64,000 nt of DNA from NCBI GenBank assembly GCA_020631815.1, contig JACKGW010000007.1, positions 146,258 through 210,257 on the forward strand. The letters run 5' to 3'. The notes under the pieces are model-generated. The model had not been told where the DNA came from. It ran no database searches and saw nothing but the letters and a program-made list of their open reading frames with translations. The position numbers were made by a program, and so were the translations under genes. The DNA is from Planctomycetota bacterium. Lineage in GTDB: Bacteria; Planctomycetota; PLA2; JAEUHO01. Positions 7,772 through 17,529 of this stretch are shown here, one piece after another (position 1 is the first letter of the stretch; the number at the start of each line of letters is the position of its first letter).

Positions 7772-10700
7772 ATGACACGAGCCGTCGATGCCCCGCCCGA
7801 TGCCAGCGTCCCCCGTGGCCTGGAGCTGTGGGCGGCCTTGGTCGCCGTGGGTGTGCAAGCGGGCCTCGTAGCCGGTGGCGCGTGGAGCGGCACACCCGCA
7901 ACGCCCGTGCACGCGTCTGCCGACACCGGACTCGGTCCGCTGGGCGCGCTGCTCCTGCGCATGGACGGCGGGCTCGCACCGACGCTGCTCGTGCTGCGAC
8001 GCTTGCTCGTGCACGGTCTCCTCGTCGTCGTTGCAGCGCGCGCGCTTTGTCCTCGCTGGACCCTTGGCTCGTCGACGGTGCTGGCGGCCGCCCTCGGCGC
8101 CCTGCCGCTGTTCGTGACGCAGATCGCCGGGCCGTACGGCGACGCGCCCGTCGTCGCGACGACGCTCGCCCTCTGCGCCTGGGCTCTCCTTCGCGGTCGC
8201 ATCGCCGGGCTCCTGGCCCTCGTGCTGGCGGTGCTTGTCTGGAAGCCTGCGGCCGCGTTGGCGCTGCCCGTCGCCGTCACGGCGTTGCAGCGCGGTTCGC
8301 GCTTGGCGGGTCTCGCTGCGCTGGGCGTAGGTGTCGCGGCCTTCGTCGTGTTCCCCGCCACCGCGGTCGGCATGCCTTCGTGGAGCGACGTGCCGTCCGC
8401 GTTCGCGGTGCTGTCTGCCGGCGCAGGCGACACCTGGGGCCCGCTCGCCGGCATCGGGGCCGCGGTCTCCCTCGCCTTCACCGCCGTGGCCTTCGTGCTG
8501 CCGACGACGCGCTCGTGGCTGGGGCCGTGGCTCGTGGCCGCCCTCGTCGCCGCGCTGCCGTGGCCGTGGTTTGCCGAGCCCTCCGCACGCGGCGCCGTGC
8601 TCGTGCCGTTTGCCTTCGGCGTCGTGGCGCTCCTCCCCGTCCTCGTCGGCAAGCTCGTCCTCCGTCGCGCGCCGCTCGCCGCCAGTGCGTTCCTCGTGGG
8701 GACGGCGTTGTTCGTCGTGGGCGCCACGCTCGTGACGCGCGCCGTGCCCCGCTGGCGCAGCGGCAACGAGGCGTTCGCCGACGCCGGGGCCGACGACCAC
8801 GTCGGTGGCTATGCCCTGCTGCAGCGGGCACGCGTGCTCCACGCGGAGGGCAAGGACCCTGCGGTGGCGCGCCTGCTCGGCGACGCGCTGCAAGGCGACG
8901 GCCTCGTCCCGCTGCGTCGCGTCCAGGCCGCGCTCCTGCGCGCCGATGCCATGGGCAACGAGGTTCCGCTGGCGCTCCGCCTGACCGCCATCCAGGCCGC
9001 CCAGGACCTGGCCGAGGCCGCTGGCGACGACCCGCGGTGGCCGCATGGCGACGTGCGCGCGGCCCGCGCCGAGGCGTGGCGCTTGCGCGCGGTGGCGCTG
9101 CTGGCGGTGCCCGATGCGATCGGCGCCCTCGACGCCCTGCGTCGCGCCGTCGTTCTCGACGACCGGTCGGCAGCCGCCCACCGCGACCTCGGCCGGCTGC
9201 TGGCCGATGCGCGCAGCGAGGACGATCGCGACGAGGGCCTCACGCACTTGGAGCGCGCCACGGCGCTGGACCCCTCCGACCTCGAAGCGTGGCTCGCGCT
9301 GGCGGCCCTGCGCTCGGACCGCGGTGACGTCGACGGCGCTGCCGCCGCCCTGGATGCCGCAGCGCGGCAGCATGCGAAGGACCCGCGCCTGCTGCACGCG
9401 CGCGCACGCCTCGAGCTGACGGGACGCCACGACGTGGTGCGTGCGCAGGAGATCCTGCGCGACTTGCGCGAGAACGCCGTGGGGGGTGAGCGCGGTGAGA
9501 AGGCCCGCGAGGCCGCGGCCCGCCTGGAGGCCGAGATCCAGGTCGCGCTCGGCCGCCGGCTGCTCGACGTGGCCGACGAAGACCCCAAGCAGCGGCAAGC
9601 GCGCTTGGAAGATGCCCTGCGCGCGTTCGACCTCGCCTTGGTGGCCGAGCCGGGGCACTGGCAGGCCGACGTGTTCGCCGGCGACGTCCACGTGGCCCGA
9701 CGGCGGCATGCGGAAGCGCGCAAGCGCTACCGCGCCGCACTGGAGAAGCACGCGGAAGCCCAGTGGGTCAAGGACCAGATCGCGCGGACCTCCTTCCTGG
9801 AGGCCGCGTGGATCCTCGAGACGCGGCGCAACGACGTCGATGAGTCCGCTGCCGAGGACCTCGTCGCCGAAGGCCTCGATGCGGCGTCTTCGGGCGTCGA
9901 TCTCGGCTTCGCGCCGCTGGCGCGCGAGCTGCCGTGGCTGCGGGCCTTGATCGCGGCGCGCGCGGTGGGGGGGCCGGACGTGCGCGAGCCCGCGGGCGAC
10001 GTGCTCCGCGCCGCCCTGCTCATCACGCTCGGCCGCGAGCCCGAGGCCAAGGACCTCGTCTCGCGCGTACTGGTCGCCCTGCCCGAGGCCGAGGCCTACG
10101 ACGCGGTTCGCGACGTCGCGTTGCTGCTCCGCGCCATGGTGGCCGAGCGCAGCGGCGATCTCGACAGCGCGCGGCGCGACTACGCGCTGCTCGCCGACCG
10201 ACGCCCCGACGACCTGCTGCCCCAGACGCGGCTCGTGGAGATCGCCCTGCGCATCGCCCTGGCCCGCCAGCGCACGGCGCGCGTGGTGGCCGACGACGCG
10301 GCGGGCATCGAGGCCGCCGGAGCGCGTGTCGCGGAAGCCGCGAGGGCCGCCGTCGCGTTCGCCGATGCGCACGCGACCGACTTGACCGCAGGTTTGGTGG
10401 CCGTCGAGGCGGAGATGCACCAACAGGAGTGGCTCGACGCGCTCGGCCGCCTCAACCGCCTGGAGCGCAGCCATCCCGACGAGCCCGCCGTCCATCGCGG
10501 GTTCGGGATGGTGTACCTGGAGCACTACACGGCGTCCGCCGACACCGACCTGATCGGGGCTTCGGACCGCAACCTACGCGAGGCATTGCGCCTCGACCCG
10601 CGGGACGTGCGCACCTTGCTCGACGCGTCGCAGCTCGCGGCGTTGGCGCGCGACTTCCCGAAGGCCGTCCGCTACGCAGAGGAAGCACGTCGCTTCGAGC

Positions 10701-11680
10701 TGGTGCCTCGCGGTCCTGCGCGGCGGCTGCTGGTCGAGCTGCACCTGTCCATCGCCCGCTACGCCATGGACAACGGGCAGGCGCAGCCTGCGGCCGAGGC
10801 GCTCGCCAAGGCGCGTGCCCTGGACCCAGGGCATCCCGGGCCCTGGCGCATGGAGGCCGAGCTGTTGCTCGCGGCCGTCGGCGGCAAGGACAAGCCCAAG
10901 CGCCTGGACGAAGCGCTGGAGCGCGCGCGCAAGGCGCGCGAGCTCGCCCCGTTCAACACGGACGTCTATCCCATCCTGGCCCGCATCCAGCGCGAGAGGG
11001 CGCTCATCTTCATGCTGCGCGCCAGTGCCCTGCGTGCCGAAGGGGCGGACGTGGACCGCGTCGAGGAGTATCGCCAGCACTACCGCGACGAGGCGGCCAA
11101 GGCCTTGGAAGAGGCCATCGCCCTCGAGCCCGCGGCTCCGGAGTCCAAGGAGTCCCGGCAGCGCCTGGAGGCGCTGCGCGCGAGCGATCCCGACCAGCGA
11201 CGGGAGCGGATGCAAGAGGCCCAGGCGGCGTACCTGACCGGGCGCGAGCACCAGCGCGCCGGGCGCATGCTCGAGGCCCTGCGCTCGTACCGCAAGGCAG
11301 GCTCGCTGGTCGAGGGCTACGGGCCGGCGTGGTTTGGCGTGCTCCAGACCACCTACGAGCTGCTGCGTCGCGGCGCTGGCGGGGCGGGGGATGCCGCGGA
11401 GCGCCAGCAGGAGGATGACTGGATCGGCGAGGCCTGGTACGCGCTGGGCGTCCTGGACTTGCTCGACCCGCGCTCCGAGCTGACCGAACGCTGGCTCTAC
11501 CGCGGCTTGCTCCATCGCTTCCGCTACCGGCGCGATGCGGACGAGAGCCTGCGCCATGCGGCGCGCATCGCCTTCGCGCGCTTCATCGAGCTGCAGGAGC
11601 GTCGTGGCATCGAGAAGGACCCCAAGATCGACATGGCGCGCACCTACCTCGACGACCTGACGAGACAGGACGACGAGTGA
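7772..11680 (+). CDS. Polytopic membrane protein with large TPR domain
   Basis: 1302 residues. The first 320 or so contain about eight to nine hydrophobic segments (for example WAALVAVGVQAGLVAGGAW and AFLVGTALFVVGATLV). The remaining thousand residues are helical TPR repeats, such as LERATALDPSDLEAWLALAA and EALRLDPRDVRTLLDASQLA. The layout resembles membrane-TPR proteins of envelope biogenesis, but no enzymatic motif was recognised and the function is unknown. The ATG follows a TATCCC box by 7 bases with no evident ribosome-binding site. Its stop overlaps the GTG of rsmE (GTGA), so the two are translationally coupled. Confidence 0.85.
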   Translation: MTRAVDAPPDASVPRGLELWAALVAVGVQAGLVAGGAWSGTPATPVHASADTGLGPLGALLLRMDGGLAPTLLVLRRLLVHGLLVVVAARALCPRWTLGSSTVLAAALGALPLFVTQIAGPYGDAPVVATTLALCAWALLRGRIAGLLALVLAVLVWKPAAALALPVAVTALQRGSRLAGLAALGVGVAAFVVFPATAVGMPSWSDVPSAFAVLSAGAGDTWGPLAGIGAAVSLAFTAVAFVLPTTRSWLGPWLVAALVAALPWPWFAEPSARGAVLVPFAFGVVALLPVLVGKLVLRRAPLAASAFLVGTALFVVGATLVTRAVPRWRSGNEAFADAGADDHVGGYALLQRARVLHAEGKDPAVARLLGDALQGDGLVPLRRVQAALLRADAMGNEVPLALRLTAIQAAQDLAEAAGDDPRWPHGDVRAARAEAWRLRAVALLAVPDAIGALDALRRAVVLDDRSAAAHRDLGRLLADARSEDDRDEGLTHLERATALDPSDLEAWLALAALRSDRGDVDGAAAALDAAARQHAKDPRLLHARARLELTGRHDVVRAQEILRDLRENAVGGERGEKAREAAARLEAEIQVALGRRLLDVADEDPKQRQARLEDALRAFDLALVAEPGHWQADVFAGDVHVARRRHAEARKRYRAALEKHAEAQWVKDQIARTSFLEAAWILETRRNDVDESAAEDLVAEGLDAASSGVDLGFAPLARELPWLRALIAARAVGGPDVREPAGDVLRAALLITLGREPEAKDLVSRVLVALPEAEAYDAVRDVALLLRAMVAERSGDLDSARRDYALLADRRPDDLLPQTRLVEIALRIALARQRTARVVADDAAGIEAAGARVAEAARAAVAFADAHATDLTAGLVAVEAEMHQQEWLDALGRLNRLERSHPDEPAVHRGFGMVYLEHYTASADTDLIGASDRNLREALRLDPRDVRTLLDASQLAALARDFPKAVRYAEEARRFELVPRGPARRLLVELHLSIARYAMDNGQAQPAAEALAKARALDPGHPGPWRMEAELLLAAVGGKDKPKRLDEALERARKARELAPFNTDVYPILARIQRERALIFMLRASALRAEGADVDRVEEYRQHYRDEAAKALEEAIALEPAAPESKESRQRLEALRASDPDQRRERMQEAQAAYLTGREHQRAGRMLEALRSYRKAGSLVEGYGPAWFGVLQTTYELLRRGAGGAGDAAERQQEDDWIGEAWYALGVLDLLDPRSELTERWLYRGLLHRFRYRRDADESLRHAARIAFARFIELQERRGIEKDPKIDMARTYLDDLTRQDDE

Positions 11681-12444
11681 GCACGGCAGGCGATGCCGGC
11701 GGTGCGGGCCCGGAGCGCGCGTGGTGCGAGGAGCTGCCGGCCAACGGCAGCGACGTCGTCCTCGATCGCGACGAGTCGGGCCACCTGGTGCGTGTGCGCC
11801 GGGTGGGGGAAGGCGACGACGTCGTCTTGTTCGACGGCAGCGGTGGCCTGCGCCGCGGGCGCCTGGTGGGCGCGGATGCCCGCGCCGCGCGCGTTCAGGT
11901 CCTGGGGCCGTATCCGGCGCGGCACCCCGTGCGAGAGCTCGAGGTGCGGACCTCGCTGCCCGAGCCGTCGCGGGCCGACGACCTGGTCGCTGCGCTTGCG
12001 GAGCTCGGCGTGCGGAGGTTCGTCGCCCTCGCCTGCCGGCGCACGCCGCCGGGTCGCGATGAGCTGCTGCGGCGGCGCCTGCCGCGGTTCGCGCGCGCGG
12101 CGCGCGAGGCCTTGAAGGTCAACGGCCTGGCCCGCGCCCTGGAGGTGGAGGCCGAGCCGCGGCCCTTCGCCGCCGCGCTCGACGGGCGCGGCTGGCTCCT
12201 GGACACCGCGCCCGGGCTGCCAGCGCTCGGCGCCTGCGTGGCGGCGGCCCCGGCCGGTCCGCTCGTGCTCTGGGTGGGGCCCGAAGGCGGCTTCGCGCCC
12301 GAAGAGCGCGAAGCGGCGCATGCCGCGGGGCTCGGTCTGGCCTCGCTGGGGGGCGCCGCGCTCAGGACGGCCACGGCGGCCGTCGCCGCGGCGGCCGTCG
12401 TCTTGGCCTCGGCGCCGGCATCCCGTGCGGATGGAACGAATTGA
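11677..12444 (+). CDS. rsmE: 16S rRNA m3U1498 methyltransferase RsmE
   Basis: 255 residues, the normal length for the family. RsmE methylates N3 of U1498 in 16S rRNA using S-adenosylmethionine and has the trefoil-knot SPOUT fold. Visible family motifs are the N-terminal HLVRVRRVGEGDDVVLFDG region, which resembles the PUA-like domain, and the knotted cofactor site VGPEGGFAPEEREAA (about 205-220) followed by LGGAALRTATAAVAA. The GTG start overlaps the stop of the TPR gene by four bases. Confidence 0.93.
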   Translation: MSTAGDAGGAGPERAWCEELPANGSDVVLDRDESGHLVRVRRVGEGDDVVLFDGSGGLRRGRLVGADARAARVQVLGPYPARHPVRELEVRTSLPEPSRADDLVAALAELGVRRFVALACRRTPPGRDELLRRRLPRFARAAREALKVNGLARALEVEAEPRPFAAALDGRGWLLDTAPGLPALGACVAAAPAGPLVLWVGPEGGFAPEEREAAHAAGLGLASLGGAALRTATAAVAAAAVVLASAPASRADGTN

Positions 12445-12478
12445 CCACGAAGCGTCCTGTTGGCGATACGCCCCGCTC

Positions 12479-12494
12479 TGGCATGCTTTTGGCA
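12479..12494 (+). promoter_or_regulatory. Candidate sigma54 (-24/-12) promoter
   Basis: TGGCATGCTTTTGGCA matches the sigma54 pattern at the key places: GG at -24 and GC at -12 with the correct 10-base separation. One of the two T residues before the -12 GC is replaced by G. It lies 31-46 bases upstream of the start of a sigma54-activator gene, so autoregulation is possible. A vegetative alternative (TTGACC-N18-GATACG at 12441) also exists. Confidence 0.45.
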
Positions 12495-12524
12495 TGACCC
12501 TGGCGGGTTCACGGAGTCCCTGCC

Positions 12525-14522
12525 ATGTCCGAGCTTCGGCTCTTCGTTCGCGGTCCCCAAGGTGAGGAACGCGTCTACGACATCACGCAGGAGGAGGTGC
12601 TCGTCGGGCGCGACCCGGAGATCGCCGTCCCCGTCGGCGATCGCACGTTGAGCCGTCACCACTGCCGCATCTACCGCGGCGCCGACGGCTGGCGCATCAC
12701 CGACCTCGGCAGTCGCAACGGCACGTTTCTCAACGGGCGCGCGATCCTCGACGAGCTGTTGGCCTCGGGCGACCGCGTGGAGATCGGCGAGACGCGCATG
12801 TCGGCCGTGATCACGGGCGACGGCATCGAAGCGCTCGTCCCCGACCTGGATGCGATGGCCACCCGCGCCACCCCGCGCGACGCGCGCGGTCGCGATGCGC
12901 ACCACGAGCGTCAGCGCGAGATCCGCGCGCTGCGGCACCTGATCGAGCTCAACGAGAAGATCAACGCGCTGGAAGACGAAGACACGCTGCTCGACGGCGT
13001 GCTCGACGCCGCCATCGAGCTGACGCGCGCTGGTCGCGGGCTGCTGTTGCTCGAGGCCGGCGACCACTTCGTGGTGCGCCGCGCGCGCCTGCCGCAGCAG
13101 CGCGACCTGGCCGATCCGGAAGGCTCGTTCTCCGTGAGCGTGGCCGCCTCGGTCGTTCGCGAGGGCAAGAGCGTGTTGTCCGAAGACGCGCGCATGGATG
13201 CGCGCTTCGACGGTACCGCCAGCGTCGCCGCGCTCGAGCTGCGCTCGCTCGTCTGTGTGCCGCTCAAGACCTCCCAGGGCATCATCGGCGCCATCTACCT
13301 CGACAACCGCTACGAGCACGGGACGTTCGACGGCTGGGACGTGCGCGTCCTGGAGGGGTTCGCGGGCCTCGCCGGCATCGCACTGCAGAACGCCCGCCAG
13401 CGCCGCGAGATGGGCCAACGGCGCCGTGAGGCCGTGCGCCAAGCGCGCCGTATCGAGCGCCTCAACGATCGCCTGCGCAAGGCGCTCCGCATCCGCACGA
13501 ACGCCCTGCGTCGCGCGCGTGAAGACCTCGCCAAGCAGACCGACGAGCTGGGCTTGCGCTACAGCTACGAGCAGATCGTTGGGCGTTCTCCGGCCATGCG
13601 CGCGGTCTTGCGCTTGGTCGACCGCGTCACGGACCTCGACATCCCGGTGCTCATCCAGGGGGAGTCGGGTACGGGCAAGGAGCTCATCGCACGCGCCGTC
13701 CACTTCAACGGACCGCGCCGCCGCGCGCGCCTGGTCAGCGAGTCCTGCGCCGCCATTCCGCCGACGCTCATGGAGAGCGAGTTCTTCGGCTACATGCGCG
13801 GCGCGTTCACGGGCGCCAACCGTGACCATGCCGGCCTGTTCGAGCAAGCCGATGCGGGCACGCTGTTCCTCGACGAGGTGGGGGAGATGCCGCTGGAGAT
13901 CCAGGGCAAGCTCCTGCGCGTCCTCGAAGAGCGCGAAGTACGACGGCTGGGCAGCAAGAAGGTGCGTCCCGTCGACGTCCGCCTCGTCAGCGCCACGAAC
14001 CGCGTGCTCCAGGACCGCATCCGGTCGGGCGCCTTCCGCGAGGACCTGTACTACCGCTTGGCCGGGCTCGTGATCGAGCTGCCGGCCTTGCGCGAGCGCA
14101 AGGAGGACATCCCCGCCTTGGTCGCCCACTTCCTCCAGGAGGCCGTGGGGGCCGAGGGGCGGGCGCCGCGCATGGACCCGGCCGCGTTGGAGCTCTTGAC
14201 CGCCTACGAGTGGCCGGGCAACGTCCGCGAGCTGCGCAACGAGGTGCAGCGCCTCGTGGCGCTCCAGGTCGGCGGGACGGTGCTTCCCGAGCATCTGAGC
14301 CAGCGCGTCCTCGACTACCGCGCTCCCGCGCTGGATGGCCCCACGCCCGGAGGGCTGAAGGCCCTTGTCGAGGACCTCGAGCGGCGCGTCCTACGCGCCA
14401 CGCTGCTCCGCCACGGCTGGAACAAGAGCCGCGCGGCGGCCGAGCTCGGCCTGAGCCGCTTGGGGCTGCGCAAGAAGCTCGAGCGCTACGGGATGGACGT
14501 GGAGCAGCCGCCGGAGGCGTGA
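12525..14522 (+). CDS. FHA-GAF-AAA+ sigma54-dependent transcriptional activator
   Basis: 665 residues. Domains in order: FHA (about 20-90, with SRHHC and LGSRNGTFLNG), which binds phosphothreonine; GAF-like sensor (about 150-310); a basic coiled linker; AAA+ sigma54-interaction domain (about 350-585) with Walker A GESGTGKE near 379, the sigma54-contacting GAFTGA loop near 426 and Walker B LFLDEVGE near 446; C-terminal Fis-type helix-turn-helix (about 615-660). It remodels sigma54 RNA polymerase. The FHA input suggests control by a Ser/Thr kinase, none of which is encoded in the window. It lies directly upstream of the FHA/PilM secretion operon, a natural candidate target (inference). Start ATG has GGAG 8 bases upstream. 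Confidence 0.93.
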   Translation: MSELRLFVRGPQGEERVYDITQEEVLVGRDPEIAVPVGDRTLSRHHCRIYRGADGWRITDLGSRNGTFLNGRAILDELLASGDRVEIGETRMSAVITGDGIEALVPDLDAMATRATPRDARGRDAHHERQREIRALRHLIELNEKINALEDEDTLLDGVLDAAIELTRAGRGLLLLEAGDHFVVRRARLPQQRDLADPEGSFSVSVAASVVREGKSVLSEDARMDARFDGTASVAALELRSLVCVPLKTSQGIIGAIYLDNRYEHGTFDGWDVRVLEGFAGLAGIALQNARQRREMGQRRREAVRQARRIERLNDRLRKALRIRTNALRRAREDLAKQTDELGLRYSYEQIVGRSPAMRAVLRLVDRVTDLDIPVLIQGESGTGKELIARAVHFNGPRRRARLVSESCAAIPPTLMESEFFGYMRGAFTGANRDHAGLFEQADAGTLFLDEVGEMPLEIQGKLLRVLEEREVRRLGSKKVRPVDVRLVSATNRVLQDRIRSGAFREDLYYRLAGLVIELPALRERKEDIPALVAHFLQEAVGAEGRAPRMDPAALELLTAYEWPGNVRELRNEVQRLVALQVGGTVLPEHLSQRVLDYRAPALDGPTPGGLKALVEDLERRVLRATLLRHGWNKSRAAAELGLSRLGLRKKLERYGMDVEQPPEA

Positions 14523-14990
14523 ACCATCCCGTTCACGCCGCAGGCGGCCCTGAGCTTGTCGAAGGGCCGCCCCGTCACGCCACCCCGTCACGCCGCACGG
14601 GTCCAAGCAGCGGGTACCCACGCGGTCGAGGCTCGCCCCAGGCCCCCGGTCACCGCGCGGCGCTCGTGATTGCCACCTCGGTGGTAACTCTGGAGGATAC
14701 CTTGTTACCGGTAGCAGGCAAGGCAGCCTGCGCCTGTCCAAGCGGCCTGCATGCGCCCCGCAGGCCTTCCCCCGCGCCCCGTCCGTGCGTAAGGTGCGCG
14801 CGCCGGAGGCGACGGCCAGGGAGGGTCTGCGCCGCGGCGGTGGAACAGGGCTTGCAATCGGGAGGAGCGGGGCGGTCACGCGGCCAGAGGCCGCGGCGGG
14901 CGCCTGTCCCCCGAGCCCCTGTCGTCAACCGCCGCGACGGGGCCCTGACCGTCTCCTCCGCGGTCCTCTTCAGAGGGAGATTCGTCCCCG
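14523..14990. other. Intergenic region upstream of the secretion operon
   Basis: 468 bases expected to hold the promoter of the 11-gene operon. It contains a 23-bp repeat (14546-14568), a CCACC/GGTGG arm pair near 14671 and a GGTAAC/GTTACC pair about 15 bases apart near 14681-14709. No convincing gene; open frames are arginine/proline-rich. No obvious -24/-12 site was found here by eye. Confidence 0.5.
14546..14568. repeat. 23-bp imperfect palindrome (GAGCTTGTCGAAGGG type)
   Basis: GGCCC and GGGCC arms enclose TGAGCTTGTCGAA. From memory, the core CCCTGAGCTTGTCGAAGGG occurs as an abundant intergenic repeat in many unrelated high-GC genomes. It sits 24 bases after the stop of the sigma54 activator and could also act as a terminator hairpin. 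Confidence 0.6.
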
Positions 14991-17510
14991 ATGGCACGAC
15001 TCATCGTGAATGACGGCGAACAGGTCGTCGACCTGAGCGCCGGTCAGTCCGTCAAGATCGGTCGCGATGCGGCGAACGAGATTCCGTTGCCCGACGAGAC
15101 CAAGGCGTCGCGTAGGCACTGTCAGATCGTCGGCGTCAACAGCGGCGGCGTCACCCGCTACGAGGTGACGGATCTCGGCAGCACCAACAAGACCCGCGTC
15201 GGCGGCAAGGTCGTCGAGCGCAAGGTCTTGAGCCACGGCGACGTGATCGAGATCGGCGCCGCCACGATCCGCTTCGAAGACGAGAACGAGGAGCGCATGC
15301 TCCGCGACGCCGGCAGCCAAGGCGTGTGCTACCTCGAGTGGGTCAGCAAGGAGCGCAAGGGCGAGAAGGTCTGGCTGCGCGGGCCTCGCACCACGTTGGG
15401 TCGCCGCGAGTCCAGCACGATCGTCCTCGACGACCGCATGGCGTCCGGCCACCACGCCGAGATCGTGAAGGACCTCAACGGCTACACGCTGCGCGACATG
15501 GGCAGCACCAACGGCACCCTGGTCAACGGGGAGCCGGCGAGCGAGGTCGCGCTCAGCCACGGCTCGCGCATCCGGATCGGCAACTCGCGATTCGTCTTCA
15601 AGGACCCCTCGATGAAGGACATCGAGGTGGAGCTGGCCCAGTTCGACGACGACGACGGCTGGGGCATGCTCGGCGACGTCGACCTCAGCCGGGCCAAGGG
15701 CGGCTACGGCGGCCTGCTGGTCGGCCTGCTGCTCCTGGCTGCCGCGGCCGCGGGCGCGTGGTTCTTCGTCCAGAGCGAGCAGGAAGGCGAGGGCGGTGGC
15801 ATCGCCGCCGACAGCAACCTCATCGCCGACGGCACGTTCCAGGACGAGTCGCCCGCGTGGTCGTCGGCCGTCGAGGGCGCGCCGATCCGTGTCACGGGCG
15901 GCAGCGGCAAGCCTCTTGTCGTGCGCTACGACGGCGACACGGGCGCCGAGGGTGGCGCCGGGGGTGGCGTCGAGGCGGCGCGTGCCACGTACGCCGAGCG
16001 CTTCACCGGCTTGGCCTCACGGCCGTTCAAGCTGGACGCCAAGGTGCGGGCCAGCGGCGAGGCGGACCTCTTGGCCGTCTGGTCCAACACCGTCGGCGCG
16101 GGCAGCCGGGTGGCCGCCATTGCGCGGGCCATCCCCGTCCCGATCGAGGGCGGTCGTGCGCGCGCCACGCTCGTGAAGCCCTCGTGGGCGCAGAACCTCT
16201 CCCTTGCGGCGCGTGTCGGTCCGGAGGGGCGCCTCACGCTCGAGTCGATCCGCCTCGAAGAGACCACCGCCAGCGAGGGCGGTGAGCTGTTGGGCGTCGC
16301 GGGCGTCCCCGGCACCGTCAAGGCCTGGGTCAGTCCCGCGGACGGCACCCTCGATCTCGTGGAGGGCCTCGCGCAGCGCTTCGTGGGCGCTCGCCCCGTC
16401 GCTCGCCTGTCCGACGGCACCGTCCTCTCGCGCTTCGTCGTCGAGAGCGTGTCGACGGAAGGTGCTGCCGTGGTGGCCACGGGCCGCTTGCGGTCCGCCG
16501 GTTCCGAGGACGAGGGCGTGGCCGCCACGATCCGCTGGAGCGCGGGCGGTGACGACGGCCTCGAGGCCTCCGTCACCGTCCAGGGTGCGACGGCCGGGCT
16601 GCTCGTCGAGCTGCCCCGCGACCACTTGGCCGAGGGCGTCCGCTTGCTCACCGAGCGCGGCCCGCAGACGGTCTCTGCGCGCGCCGGCTCCGAGGCCGAA
16701 GCCGTGCGCAAGGTCCTGAGCGGCAGCGCCGAAGGAGGCGGGGCGGGCCTCGTGACGTGGGCGCCGGCCGGCGGGCAGGGCGAGATCGCGCGCGTGCAGC
16801 TGGCCGACGCGCTCGACGCCTCCCTGCTCGAGATGCGGTTGTTCGGGGATGGGGCGAGCGCCTCGTTCCACACCGTCACCGACTACGGGCCGAGCAGCCG
16901 CGCCGCCGATCAGCGCCTCTCCGCCGCGCGCCTGCGGCTGCCCGAGGAGCCCGTCGCCGCGATCGCGGACCTGCGCGGCATCGCGCAGGAGTTCCCCTTC
17001 AACGAGGGCGTGCGCGAAGAGGCCCTGCGCCTCGCGTCCAACCGCGAGCGTCAGCTGGCCGACCTGGTCGACGACGCAGCCGCTGCGCTGCGCGCCAACC
17101 AGATCTTCGGCTCGGAAGAGACGCTCGCCACGGCCACCGACAAGGTGCGCTCGGCGGCCGCGTTGCTGGGCCTCCAGGGCGAGCAGGCGCCGCCGGAGGG
17201 CAGCAGCCCCGTCGTGGCGCGCGCCCACGAGCTGATGGTTGCCCTCGGCGAAGCGCGCGCGGCGCACATCGCACGCGCGGCGGGCGCCGAGGTGGGCCGC
17301 CTCGAGCGTCTGGCCTCCATGCTCCAGGGCGTGGAAGGCTACGAGCCGATGGCCGCCCTCTACCTGCGCATCCTCGTCGATCGCTTCGGCGAAGGTCCGC
17401 CGGACCCCGCGCTCGAGGCACGCCTCGAGCAGGCACGCGCACGCCTGCAAGCGCTGCGCACCGAGTACTCGTCCAGCCTGCTGCCCGACCCCGCCACGAG
17501 CGGTCGGTAG
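14991..17510 (+). CDS. Membrane protein with two N-terminal FHA domains
   Basis: 839 residues and the first gene of the secretion operon. FHA1 is at about 20-85 (SRRHCQI, LGSTNKT) and FHA2 at about 130-200 (SGHHAEI, MGSTNGTLVNG). Both keep the residues expected for phosphothreonine binding. A single transmembrane helix follows (about 241-262), so the FHA domains are cytoplasmic and the roughly 570-residue remainder is extracytoplasmic. That part starts with a beta-rich region and ends in helical repeats; no known domain was recognised. Inference: it couples cytoplasmic phosphorylation to assembly or gating of the secretion machine. AGAGGGAGA precedes the ATG. The next gene starts 19 bases downstream. 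Confidence 0.88.
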   Translation: MARLIVNDGEQVVDLSAGQSVKIGRDAANEIPLPDETKASRRHCQIVGVNSGGVTRYEVTDLGSTNKTRVGGKVVERKVLSHGDVIEIGAATIRFEDENEERMLRDAGSQGVCYLEWVSKERKGEKVWLRGPRTTLGRRESSTIVLDDRMASGHHAEIVKDLNGYTLRDMGSTNGTLVNGEPASEVALSHGSRIRIGNSRFVFKDPSMKDIEVELAQFDDDDGWGMLGDVDLSRAKGGYGGLLVGLLLLAAAAAGAWFFVQSEQEGEGGGIAADSNLIADGTFQDESPAWSSAVEGAPIRVTGGSGKPLVVRYDGDTGAEGGAGGGVEAARATYAERFTGLASRPFKLDAKVRASGEADLLAVWSNTVGAGSRVAAIARAIPVPIEGGRARATLVKPSWAQNLSLAARVGPEGRLTLESIRLEETTASEGGELLGVAGVPGTVKAWVSPADGTLDLVEGLAQRFVGARPVARLSDGTVLSRFVVESVSTEGAAVVATGRLRSAGSEDEGVAATIRWSAGGDDGLEASVTVQGATAGLLVELPRDHLAEGVRLLTERGPQTVSARAGSEAEAVRKVLSGSAEGGGAGLVTWAPAGGQGEIARVQLADALDASLLEMRLFGDGASASFHTVTDYGPSSRAADQRLSAARLRLPEEPVAAIADLRGIAQEFPFNEGVREEALRLASNRERQLADLVDDAAAALRANQIFGSEETLATATDKVRSAAALLGLQGEQAPPEGSSPVVARAHELMVALGEARAAHIARAAGAEVGRLERLASMLQGVEGYEPMAALYLRILVDRFGEGPPDPALEARLEQARARLQALRTEYSSSLLPDPATSGR

Positions 17511-17529
17511 ACGCAAGGAGCCGTAGCAC

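Noticed and set aside
7163..10525. 1120-codon minus-strand open frame
   Set aside because: Antisense to the uracil-DNA glycosylase and membrane-TPR genes; highly Arg/His-rich with no domain.
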